From Ashinkailepas kermadecensis (lineage: Eukaryota; Arthropoda; Thecostraca; Neolepadidae): a stretch of 64,000 nucleotides of DNA. Position numbers and translations under genes: made by a program. Where the stretch lies: assembly GCA_034440615.1 (NCBI GenBank), contig JAOTOM010002311.1, forward strand, positions 10,001 through 74,000, in the 5' to 3' direction. The first letter of the stretch is position 1, and each line of letters starts with the position of its first letter. Positions 41,667 through 52,339 of this stretch are shown in pieces. The notes beneath the pieces are model-generated. The model was not told the origin of the DNA. It ran no database searches and saw only the letters and a program-made list of their open reading frames with translations.

Positions 41667-42086
41667 GGGCCCGCCCGCCCCTCCAGGATATCGGGACCAA
41701 AGAGGTGTGTTGGTCCCCCGTTAGAACTAGCACCGTGCGACCGGGGACCTCAACCTCCAGGACTCTGTCAACCCCGGGGGACGGGCCGAGGGGGCGCGAC
41801 TACCCCGATAAAACTAAGCTAGATGGCAGGCCCGGGGAAGTTGTCCTACCTGCTCATGATAGGGAGAGTTGTTGGTGTTGCAGGGCCAGGTGAAGGACAT
41901 GGACGTTAAGATGAGATGGGCGTAGGAATGGAGGCGTATGGATGGAAGGACGAGTGAGGCATTCTTAGTCTCGCCCATCGCCGCGGACCGATGGCCTGGT
42001 CCGCTGGGTCCTTAAGGCCCGCAATCCCCCCACCACGGAAAGGTGGTGCCTCGTCGGGGGGGTGGGGGAGGGGGGTAGAAACTAGT

Positions 42087-43110
42087 GAACGAAGTTATTT
42101 CCTTTTATTTTGTATGTATACCTCACACCAATAAAACATATTTGTGTTCGCATATTTAGGTCAGAATTCCTCGTTTCACATCCCAATCACCAAACATGAA
42201 TTTATAAAGTTTTGTAGCCTACATGGTCAACGGCCCTGTTATTGCGGAAATGAAGCTGTGAGTCATAAGAAGCACAATTAATACAAACGTATCGAAATTT
42301 CGTTGAAATCTCCGACACATCCGCTGGAAAATCAAAACCCAAGATTTCTTTTACAAAATCATCTTCAACAACATGCTTCTACATTCTTTATCGCTGCATA
42401 CCTGGCATACTTTGTCTTGGGTCAAACGACTCGAGAGGGTGAACGGACCATCAGTATCTGCAATGGGGTATCCTATCTTAACCATGGCACCAATCAACAC
42501 AATCAATGCAATTATGATAAGCATCTTCATTTGCATGAAGCATCCAGTTTAACCCAGTGGGGGCTGCTAATGTTCTCGACAATATTGTGCTCCCAAGAAG
42601 TTGCGTTATCAGGTCCATCTGCTACCCTCCATGGAGGGTAAAAGGGTACCTTTTTGCACCTCTGCACAGGAGAAGCACATGAATGCTATGGGATTATGCA
42701 ATCACTGAGTGGCATTAAAGTTTAATGAGAAACACGATGATATTTATTTCATAAGTGCAAGGGCGGATCCAACGGGAGGCATTCTGGCTATACCCACCGA
42801 AGCGCTTAAAGTATGGCAGCATGGTGCCTTTTGTTCCCCAAAACCAACCAAAGCAAATTAAAGTAAAATGCCGTAACCAGTAAAATGCAGTAACCAGTAG
42901 AATGCAGTAACCTTTGACGAGTTAAAAATAGTGATTTGGATGAAAGGCTCTCCCGATTTTAAAGTTTTTAAAAAAATAATTTTGAAGCCCAATATGGTTG
43001 CATGTTGGATCCTGACACACATAAAGTGTTCCATGCTGCTCACGTTATGTTTCCAGCAAGAATTGACATCAGCCGTTTCATTAATCATTAGATAGATTGC
43101 TTCTTGACTT
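42087..43110. other. Gene-free second block of copy B
   Basis: Aligns with 16,748-18,210 except for the 480-bp insertion present only in A. No gene. Confidence 0.6.
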
Positions 43111-44875
43111 TAGCTTAGCCAGTAACAGGCAAGCAGACCAAGTAAACCAAATTTTGAAAGCAGAATTTGAACAGGTTGTGTCACTGTTTTGTGCGAGTGA
43201 CCAGTTGAGCCCAGTTGAGCCGCATGTTTTGTATTAGGTGGGTCTACTCTGTTGCCCCGAAGTGCTCCCGCGCGTATGCTCCTCAACTACCAAACCGACT
43301 TTCATCAAACATTCACTAATCGATGCATTGGGATCGATTTACTTGGGATTTTTTTTTTACTATTGTGACTCTCACCATTATGTAGATCTGTTAAGTTATC
43401 CATTGCATTCGGAGCGGCTTTTTTCGAACATGTTGCTTCGCACATGTTCCTAAATAGCTGGACCGAATTTCATGACACATTCAACAATCGATGTAGCATA
43501 GTCGATTCACTTAGGACTCTACAATATGGTGGCATTGAACTTGACCTAATGTCCCCAAATAAGTATATCTTAATTTTCCATTGTTGTCACGCCCGTGCTC
43601 CTAAACTACCGAACCGAAATCCATGACACCCTCACCAATCGATGTGACGTGGTCGATGTACTTCGCACTTTTGAACATGGCGACCTTGGGTTTAGGTCAA
43701 GGTCGCCAAAAAATGCACGACACCGTTTTTGATGCCATTTGCCACGCCCATGCTCCGAAACTACTGAACCGAATATCATGAAACCTTCACCAATCCACGT
43801 GGAGTGATTGATATACTTGGGACATTTGAAGATGGTGACCTTGGCATTAGATCAAGGTCACCAAAAAATGTATGATTGAATTAAGGGTGACAAATTCCAA
43901 CATACGCCCCAATGTTCTGGGCTTCAGGCACCATTGCGCCCACATCTAACTGACGTGAGCCACCTCCGAAGAAATGGCGCCCCTCGGACAAATGCATCAA
44001 CCTCCATGACAATTTTTTGATTTTTTGGGTTTGAGTTATGGGCACGAACTGACCAAGTACTCGACGCGTCGTAAACCACCAAACCGTCATCACCGTCATC
44101 AAGTTCACATCTACATCCACACAAAATCCTTTAGAACACTTAACCCTCCTTTTCCGGTCAGAACCTCACACCCCGTCTCGGGGGGGGGGGGGTCGATACA
44201 TGCCCCTCTTGTCTCCAAACTAAGCGTTGCACGAAAACGAAAGAGGTGTCATCGGAATGCGCTCGGCGAGTATGTTCCGAAATCACCCCAAATTTGATTC
44301 GCTCAAAAGTGACGTCACTAGGTGGTCTATGTTATCACGACTAACATTTTTTTGGCTTTGGGGAATTCATTTTCGGGAGATTTTAAAGGAAAAAATGTTT
44401 GAATCCGAAAAGGAAGGCGAATTGGACCTTGGCCCTAAATTGTTTGCCCATCGGAAAACAAACATTATAATTTGTGAAGTTTTCGAAAAGTTGAGTTTTC
44501 AATATTTGTTTTTCCTAATCCGTAGAGCGGACCGCAAAATGTTGTTTGAAGTCAACTTTCCTCGCAAAAATGCTTACTTTAGATGGAATCTTCAATTTTA
44601 GCCTAAATGGGCAAATATGCAACACTAATCATCAGTCATCAAACAGTCAAAATCAAACACATCAAAAACGAAACACAAAGATTCCTCTGGTGCGTTTCGT
44701 TGCATCCACAAAGATAAGCAAACGCTGAAAGTTTCATTAAAATATCTTTATCCGTTAAAGCGTGACGACTGGTTGAACCTTTTTTGGAAGTGACCTCAAT
44801 TGACCTTCAATTACTCGTTGACTGTATATGACCTAACCTCAAAATTTTCACACAAAATGCCAACTTAATGTTGGA
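43111..44875. other. 1.76-kb insertion specific to copy B, with diverged ~150-bp repeats
   Basis: Copy A has only about 50 bp here (18,211-18,261). From 43,250 to 43,870 three diverged units share CTMCYGAACCGAAT, CATGACAC..TCACCAATCGATG and a closing CAAGGTCRCCAAAAAATG. Two units carry TCAAGGTCA or TCAAGGTCG (43,852-43,860 and 43,697-43,705), the extended half-site bound by ERR/FTZ-F1-type nuclear receptors. A G-run lies at 44,180-44,193. No coding frame recognised. Confidence 0.6.
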
Positions 44876-45165
44876 AACGTTGTGCGAAATTTCTACGCGC
44901 TGCCTTGCGCCGTTTGTTTTTCACTATCTCCGGAAAGCCTCGGGGGTGGGGCGTTAAAAAGATCCCCGAGACAGGGCGTTTTAAGTGAACACCTAAGTGA
45001 TTCATTTAAATGGCTTTGTTTATGCGTGCTGCTGCAGGTCATTACCGGGTCTAACACGTATTTTATTGGCAAAGTAACGAGGTGACACCACATAATTCAC
45101 GTCAACGTGCGGTATTTACAACTAAGTAGTAATTGACGTCTTCGCCCATATTATTATCGATAGGG

Positions 45166-46166
45166 CGTGCGGAAGTCTGGTAAATGCCGCAATTCGGCGT
45201 GTTGAACGTGGGAAAGGTCACCCATGCTCAGACGTCCCACTCCCCGAACCGGACTGAACATTCTACAGTGCGCGCGCGACAGTGATCGACGAAAATATGT
45301 GATGTAAATCGTACGTGAGTGTCGTGTAGTAGGAACATTGTTTAGTTTACTAACATGGATCAGATCATGGGTACCCTTAAAGACCCCTAGATTAACCCGC
45401 GTAAGACCTTAAGTTGACCATAGGAACTTGTGTTAATTTGTTGTCGTATCGTGAGTGTTTGCTGATTCGTGTGTGATTGTAGAAGGCCGTGATTTGTCTG
45501 AGTGGAGCTCAGAATTAATCTGGAAATTTACTTCGATCTTCGCACCTCATGATGTGATGTAACAGAGTTTCTATAAAACTGCACTTTTGACTGTCCCGTA
45601 ACTGTAAATGATGTGATCCAATAAGCCAGCCGACCGTAAATGTACCGTAAATGTATACCGTGAATTTACATTCTCACGATTCTGAGCCTGAGCCTCACGA
45701 GCCTGAGCCGGCTGGCGGCTCGCTGTCGGTCTATGCCGCGGCAGTGACCGGACGTCGGGTCAGAGTCCAATTCTCGGCCGACGCGGCCGCACCTAGTCAG
45801 CGCCTTTACTGGGCCGACGGCCGCCGTCTGCGACGGGAGAAGTCTGGAGTCGCGGCCGGGTGCTCCCAGTGACCTGCCCCCGCCAGGCAGTCGTCTCTGA
45901 GCAGCCAGGCGACGCGGGTCTGTATCGCTGGCGGTCGCGTGTTCTAAATTAATAACAGATTTCGGCCTTAAATTCAATAGTAGGTAATATCACGGTTGTT
46001 CGTCGGCGCGGAACATTTTTAAGTACGAGTTTTCTGGTGTTCGACTGTTGCTGTCTATTCGCCGCTGCACAATAGAGACAGTGCAGATAACTTTGGAACT
46101 TTACGACCGGAGTGAGCGGACGCGAGATCCTACTAGACTATCACGTAACCGATATAGGGACTTTCC
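45166..46166. mobile_element. LTR-like block of copy B
   Basis: Ends ATATAGGGACTTTCCTACA like the solo LTR at 4,633-5,397 and shares its CTGTCCCGTAACTGTAA, repeated TACCGTAAATGT and TTCGGC-TTAAATTC elements in the same order. The start could not be fixed and no clean target duplication is visible, since copy A has unrelated sequence at this site. A diverged LTR relative is the best reading. Confidence 0.45.
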
Positions 46167-46293
46167 TACAACAGGTAAGGAAGGGCACAGTGAGAAACGC
46201 GAGGGCAGGCAACAGCAAACGAAAGGCAAGCAACTTCAATCCATAACATTTTTGATTGCCCTCCACCTCGGACGACCAAAATCTGCTCGAACG

Positions 46294-48954
46294 TCATGCG
46301 ACTTCCCTGGCCCTGAATATGTTCCGGTCGTGGACACACTTGCTCTTCAACCAGACCACCTCCATGACTTTCGGCACATAATCAGTGTGGCCGGGGATGC
46401 TCAGCGTTCTTCTGGACACTGGGTTACGCTCGAACGAGAACAGGAAGAAGCCCATCTGTTGCATCTGTAGCACAACGTGGTACATCTCTCTGAACCAGTC
46501 CAAGTGCTCCATCACGGGGATTTCCACAAAATGAAGCTCCAGTCCCAGCTGCTCCACATTTTTGAACAGCTTCGATTCGCGCATGCGTGTCATCTGCTGG
46601 CGAAGGGCGTACCACTCCATTCCCTCCACGTCCAACTTCAGGTAGTGAATGGTGCGATGCGAATGATCCAGCTTCTTCACGTAGAAGTCCAGCGTTCGGA
46701 GTAGCCAACCGTGCTCGTTCACGAAGTTCTTGTCGCCGATGCCGTACTGCAGGAAAAAGATGGTGCCGTTCTGGCTGCCCGTGGTGGTGTTGATGGACGG
46801 GTCGAAGGCGTACACCGTGCAGCCGAAGCGCTCCATGTCCCAGTCGAACGACCAGTCATTGCCGATGCCGAAGGAATAGACAAGGCAGTCGTTGGTGGAG
46901 AGCAGACTGAACTCGGGGTCCATGCAGACGTACTTTGCGCCGTCCATTGCCGCCTTTATCGTTCCTTCCTTTCCTTTCATGATCCTCTGCCGACAAGCGT
47001 TCCGTCAGGACCAGAGTGTGAGGGGGAATCGAACGTGCTGGGACGATTACTTAAATGCAACGCATACTGGCGCAGTTTTAACAAAACGAGGTCTTACCAG
47101 TCATTAATGTAACCCTTACTCGCACAAAGCGCGCGGATCATACTCATCCCTCTGTGTTGTTCACGGCCATCAATGTTTCGCACGCTTACTTGCAACAGCA
47201 GCCTTGGCTGCTGATGCCCCGCGAACGACTGTGGCGCCAGCCGGCGGCCGGAGCGAGCATGTGCAAAATTCCTCCGCCTCGCCTCGCCGCCCAGAGTGGG
47301 TGTTGCGTACGGACAGGACGCCGTTTACACCCTGCACCGCCAGCCAACGCCAGTCAACACACATTCACAACGTCCAGAGTCACCACATACAATGCGCACG
47401 TCGCATAGCTAGCTGAGCAGACATCACACCGCATCGCACAGTCTCTCAGCCATTGCGGAGGTCGTCGATTCCGCGCAGACCTGCGCAGTGGCGGACTGCC
47501 GTCAGCTCTCCCGCGTCGATCGGCAACCGAAGCTCCGCGGCCGCCGTGCCTGTTGCCACCGTGCCTGGTGCCGCCGTGCCTGCGGCCACAGTGCCTGCTG
47601 CCCTGTGCCTGCTGCCGCCGTGCCTGCTGCCGCCGTGCCTGCTGCCTCCGTGCCTGCTGTCCCCGTGCCTGCTGCCCTGTGCCTGCTGCCACCATGCCTG
47701 CTTCCCGTGCCTGCTGCCGCCGTGCCTGCTGCCCTGTGCCTGCTGCCACCGTGCCTGCCGCCGCCGTGCTTGCTGCCGCCGTGTCTGCTGCCGCCGTGCC
47801 TGCTGCCGCCGTGGCTGCTGCCGACTGCACATTACCGTTCGTGACGTCAGCGTTGTCCGCCGTCCACCGGCCGCAGTGGCTGCGGACAGAGCGCAGTGAC
47901 GGTGTCGCGTTTGCCAGCGGCGCGGCAGGCGGCGAGCCTCCGACTGCACCGCAACCTCCGACTTCGTCAGCTGTGACGCCCCGCCTGGCGCAGCCCGATG
48001 CTGCCGCTGAGCAGGCGGCGGTGCCGATCACTGCGGCACGCGCCGTCGTGCAGAAGCTGCCTGTTCTCGCGTGTCTCTGTCTCGTCGCTGGTGCAGATAA
48101 CCGGGTCGTGCAAGCGTTGGGACGTTGACTGCAGGTACGTCGGCGCGCAATACACCTTCTCAGCTGCGCCATGTGGGCGCGCTGTTCACCGCCGTATCGA
48201 TCTTTCAACTGGTGGGTCACACCTACCAAATCGGGTGTGGCATCTGTCTGTGGTGAAAAAGACGCAAGGTGCTGAAAATACTGCCTGATGTGGGAGACGA
48301 TCGGGAAACTGTGCCGGTTTCAGGGCATACCGCATGCCCAGCATCTGACGGCGTACGGCGAGGAAGGGCTCATTTGTCTCAACCAGGAGGATTGCAGTTG
48401 ACGATGTGCGGAATGCTTTCGTAGCAATGCGTAGGACCGCGAGTGATGCATGGTATTCAGAGTGCGTTTGGTGTAGTCGCTTGCGCAGTGAGGCAGAAGA
48501 CCAGCGTGTTTAGGTTTTGATCACTTAAGTTTTCGATTTAAGTTTTGTTCCCTAAAGCACTCTTCACCCAGGACTTTGCAACGATCTCAGTACGTGAGTC
48601 GCCTGTCGAAGCACGTCCAGAGGAAGCGAACCACAGGTTCGCTCCGGATCGTTTGTCTGCAGAGGCTGGGCTGCACTTCATGCCGTCGACAAAAATGGAT
48701 GAAGGCTGTCTCAGCAGTTGAAAAGCAAAAACCATCAGCCGCGCCCGACCCGAGACATACGGTGAGATATATCTCGGCATGCTATCTTTGTACTGGATCC
48801 TAACATTTCGGCGCTGGATTCTCACCGGTGGCTCCCCGCCGAACTTGAGCACTCGTCTGCAGGCTCTTTTGTTGGGCGTCATGAAGTACGTGAAGAAGTC
48901 ATCTAGCATCTTGTCGTTGTCATCTGCTATTGGCGGTAGCCAGTTAACCTCCAT
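46294..48954 (-). CDS. METTL24-like methyltransferase, copy B (two exons seen)
   Basis: Exon 2 is 46,986-46,294 and exon 1 is 48,954-48,826 (129 nt, 43 codons), joined in phase 0 at CCG|GTGAGA and CGGCAG|AGG. Motifs: DFFTYFMTPNKRACRRVLKFGG, KYVCMDPE, CLVYSFGIGNDWSFDWDM, VYAFDPSINTTTG, HYLKLDVEGMEW (the acidic residue is present, unlike copy A), QLGLELHF and FSFERNPVS. It differs from copy A at about 29 of 228 exon-2 residues by my count, and most nucleotide differences inspected change the protein. Downstream the expected poly(A) signal reads AATCAA. The intron holds a 15-bp minisatellite. As in copy A, more upstream exons are probable. Likely the better candidate for an active enzyme of the pair. 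Confidence 0.75.
47545..47825. repeat. 15-bp minisatellite in the methyltransferase intron, copy B
   Basis: About 18 units of the CCTGCTGCCGCCGTG type, longer than the copy A array. Confidence 0.88.
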
Positions 48955-49098
48955 GTCGGGTCGACAGGGTGACCGTATTTCCCTGAGGGCACAGCGATGT
49001 CAGTCGAAACAACAGCCAGTTCGCCTCCATGTCGGGGTGACCGTGTCATCCTGAGGGCATAACCGCGTCAGCTGGAAGAGCCGCGAGCCCACCTCCAT
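48948..49098 (-). repeat. Small tandem duplication at the 5' side of exon 1, copy B
   Basis: Same three CCTCCATGTC occurrences as in copy A, with the same spacing. It predates the segmental duplication. Confidence 0.6.
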
Positions 49099-49964
49099 GT
49101 CAAATAGGCAAGGGACGCCATTTCCCCGGGAAACCACCACTGAGTAGTCTAGCCGAACCAGTCCTAGCGTCCCCCCGCGAACGAAGCCTATGGTGGGTGA
49201 GTGTTCCAATTGGTGAGAAGTATGCCACTCATTTTCCAATGATTTGGGAGTTGGTGCATCTTTGCAAGTGCCCCTTCACTTCCCATAGCGGACCCTACCC
49301 AGATACCAGAAATTTGATGACTGAATATATATTATGTAGTATTTAAATGGCCGGGCAAGCAATTGGTCGACGATCGGTAAAAATGTATGCTACTCTGGAA
49401 CCAATAACTGCATTCCAAATACAAAGCTTCATCGAGGCTTTCATCCATAGGAAACAATTCATCATGAAACGATATTCCATATCCTATAATCCTTTCCCCG
49501 CACCAAAAAATGCTCCAATATGAATACCAATAGACTAGAGTAATTGAATTGAAATTCTGGTGGATGAGGTTTGTCTTCAATAATGAACAGTACGGCCAAT
49601 AAGTATGCCTGGAGTCTGCCGCCTGGTCTGAGCCCTCAAGCTGAGGATGACACGTGTCCAAATCCACAGAGCAACGAGGAAGCAGCACTGGACACTCCAA
49701 CAGCCCCGAGTCGGACGTGTTTAAGATGCTTTTGGTGAGTGTGAGACTGTGGATACCACCAAGTACGGGATCGCTACAGAGCGCCATCACCACTGGTGCG
49801 TGTTGCGCACCTCCAGCGTGCCGGTTGTCCAATCATAACGCAACGGCCTTCCAGTTTGTGCTGATCCACTACAGCGGCCCTCCAAAACACGCTGGTCTAT
49901 CGCTGCAGCCCTCCAGTCTACAACCAGCACAGTCCTACCAGCTGCCGCCACAGCGGCATGATCA

Positions 49965-50045
49965 TCACATCACATCATCATATCACATCACATCACGTCA
50001 CATCACATCACGATCATCACATCACATCACATCACGATCACCACA
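49965..50045. repeat. ATCAC pentamer array (copy B)
   Basis: Shortest of the three homologous arrays, about 80 bp. Confidence 0.9.
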
Positions 50046-50205
50046 ACGCTACGATAGGTCTACAATCTGTCACCCCAGTTTTACGATATGTCACCAGGGC
50101 GCTACGATCTGTCACTATAGCGCTACGACCTGTCACTATAGCGGTACGATCTATCACTATAGCGCTACGATATGTCACTATAGAGCTACGGTCTGTATCG
50201 ATCTA
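50045..50205. repeat. 21-bp array (copy B)
   Basis: Same array as 23,115-23,290. Confidence 0.85.
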
Positions 50206-50479
50206 AAGGTGAAGCCTTAAAACGGAAGCCGTATCACTTGTATCGATGCGCTCTACAACCATAACTACATGCCAGGGAAATCAGAATATGTCTTGTAACG
50301 CGCCAAACGTGTACACTGTACATTTGACTGGTCAGCGACACTAGCGCCACGCATCGGACGAACCGCAAGCTAAGATGCTAACATGCATGCATTTCGAGAA
50401 AAAAAACTACGCAGTCCCAAGTGTTGTTGAAAAAACATGTAGCGGAATAGTAGTGTATGCCAGTACCTTATATTTCCGG

Positions 50480-50890
50480 TATGTTTCACCCTCATTCCCT
50501 CCATTCCTGATCTATCATTTTACTGTTGGAGATGAGCACAGTCTGATGAATACTATGGAACATCGCGTCACGTTCCAGCGGTGAACATCTGACTAGTGTT
50601 CTGGAGTTTCGTTGCCCCGTTAAATGGCATTGGGTGATAATGCGGTTAATTACCTATCGACTGACATCAATTTCACCATCCTGCCCCAATTTTAACCGTC
50701 ATTTTACCGCCGAAGATGAGAAGAGCCATTATCAAAACTTCGGCGGCGAACATCTCACCGGTTTTCTCCCGTTGCATTGCCTTGTTTAGAAAGGGCGTTG
50801 AATTGGGCGATGTTGCAGGAAATTATCTGTCCACGGACCTTAATTTCACCAACCTGCTTCAAATTATCAACTAATTACACTAATAAAGGT
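50480..50890. repeat. Two ~190-bp hairpin repeats (copy B)
   Basis: Counterpart of 23,560-23,950 with the same CCGCCGAAG and CTTCGGCGG arms. Confidence 0.65.
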
Positions 50891-51114
50891 CTTGATAGTT
50901 CATAGGACATATGCTTTTTTCACTCCAATGTCCCCAGTTGCATTGTTCTTGAAGCGTAGCGTGAAGTCATACGTTTGGGTGAGCGCATAACATGCAAAAA
51001 TGGATGTAGTTGCAACCTTAATATTGGCAGACGACCCATTCCCTCTCAACTACTCAACAGAAAATGATCTTCCTACCGGCTGATGCCAAAATGCTCACCA
51101 GTCTCCCTCCGCCC

Positions 51115-51552
51115 CACCTGTCGACACCTGCGGCCGCCATACGAGCCGCTGGGTACTACCACTCACCTGTCGACACCTGTGGCCGCCATACGAACCGCTG
51201 GGTACCACCACTCACCTGTCGACACCTGTGGCCGCCATGCGAACTGCTGGGTACCACCACTCACCTGTCGACACCTGTGACCGCCATACGAACAGCTGGG
51301 TACCACCACTCACCTGTCGACACCTGTGGCCGCCATACGAACCGCTGGGTACCACCACTCACCTGTCGACACCTGTGGCCGCCATACGAGCCGCTGAGTA
51401 CCACCAATCACCTGTCGACACCTGTGGCCGCCATACGAGCCGCTGGGTACCACTACTCACCTGTCGACACCTGTGGCCGCCATACGAGCCGCTGGGTACC
51501 ACCACTCACCTGTCAACACCTGTGGCCGCCATACGAGCCGCTGGGTACCACC
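51115..51552. repeat. 49-bp minisatellite, about 9 units (copy B)
   Basis: Same unit as in copies 1 and A but without the 35-bp short units. Confidence 0.93.
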
Positions 51553-51759
51553 ACCAAACCGCCGACAAGCAGAGCACAGTCGCTAGGTAGCGCAGTGCCT
51601 GCGGTCTGCAGAGACGCCAGCGTCTGCCTTTCATCACCACTGGTGACTGGTGACGTCACTGGTCAGCTGGATGACTGAGTTGACCACAGGGATGTACCGA
51701 CTCAAAAATGTGGCGACATCACTGGTGCAACACCGACACCGGGCTTTCACTGGTCCAGC

Positions 51760-51990
51760 TTCGTCACTGCAATGTTCACTGGTACATCACCGTCACTGGG
51801 ATATTCACTGGTGCAGTGTGTCACTGGGATATTCACTAGTACAGCTTCGTCACTGCAATATTCACTGATACAGCTTCGTCACTGCAATGTTCACCGGTAC
51901 AGTACCGTCACTGGGATATTCACAGGTAGAGCTCCGTTACTGCAATGTTGACTGGCACTATATCGTCGCTGGGATCTTGACCAGTACAGT
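51760..51990. repeat. 29-bp two-type minisatellite (copy B)
   Basis: About eight units. Confidence 0.9.
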
Positions 51991-52170
51991 GTAGTCGGTC
52001 TTCACTGGCGCAGCGCAGTGACCTGGTAATTTCACCGGTGCCGTGTCACGTACCAGTACCAGTACCAGTGGCGGGTGACCAGCACCAGTGGTGCGGGATC
52101 AACGAGTGGCCGCTGCCAGTGCAGTGGTGCTGCAGTCGCCGCGTCTGCCGAGCCGGCTCGTTGCAGGAGC

Positions 52171-52194
52171 GCCGCCGGCGGCGGCGGCGGCGGC
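52171..52194. repeat. CGG tract (copy B)
   Basis: About seven CGG triplets after GCCGCC. Confidence 0.85.
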
Positions 52195-52265
52195 GTTCGG
52201 CACACAGAGCAGTGACCTGCAGCTCAAGATGGCTGCTCACTGGGCGGCGCCGCTCGTGCTGCCGA

Positions 52266-52307
52266 GACTGAGAGACTGAGAGACTGAGAGACTGAGAGAC
52301 TGAGAGC
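52266..52307. repeat. 8-bp GAGACTGA repeat, five units
   Basis: Perfect GAGACTGA units just before the 44-bp array. Copies 1 and A have a single GAGACTGAGA here, so this is a copy-B-specific expansion. Confidence 0.93.
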
Positions 52308-52339
52308 CTGTCACTGCTCCGCCGTGGCTTGGCTCATCA

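Larger units (their letters stand above)
35653..42076 (-). mobile_element. Nearly complete I-group (APE, RT, RNase H) LINE, 6.4 kb
   Basis: On the minus strand: GC-rich 5' region from 42,076, Gag-like ORF1 with three Cys knuckles, then ORF2 with endonuclease, reverse transcriptase and RNase H, ending in a stem-loop and a CAAA-type tail (35,653-35,707). A 10-bp target duplication with one mismatch flanks it: AGAAAGTAGT (35,643-35,652) and AGAAACTAGT (42,077-42,086). Copy A has a single AGAAAGTAGTGAACG, the empty site. Several frame changes make it a dead copy, although the length suggests it is not 5'-truncated. Confidence 0.9.
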
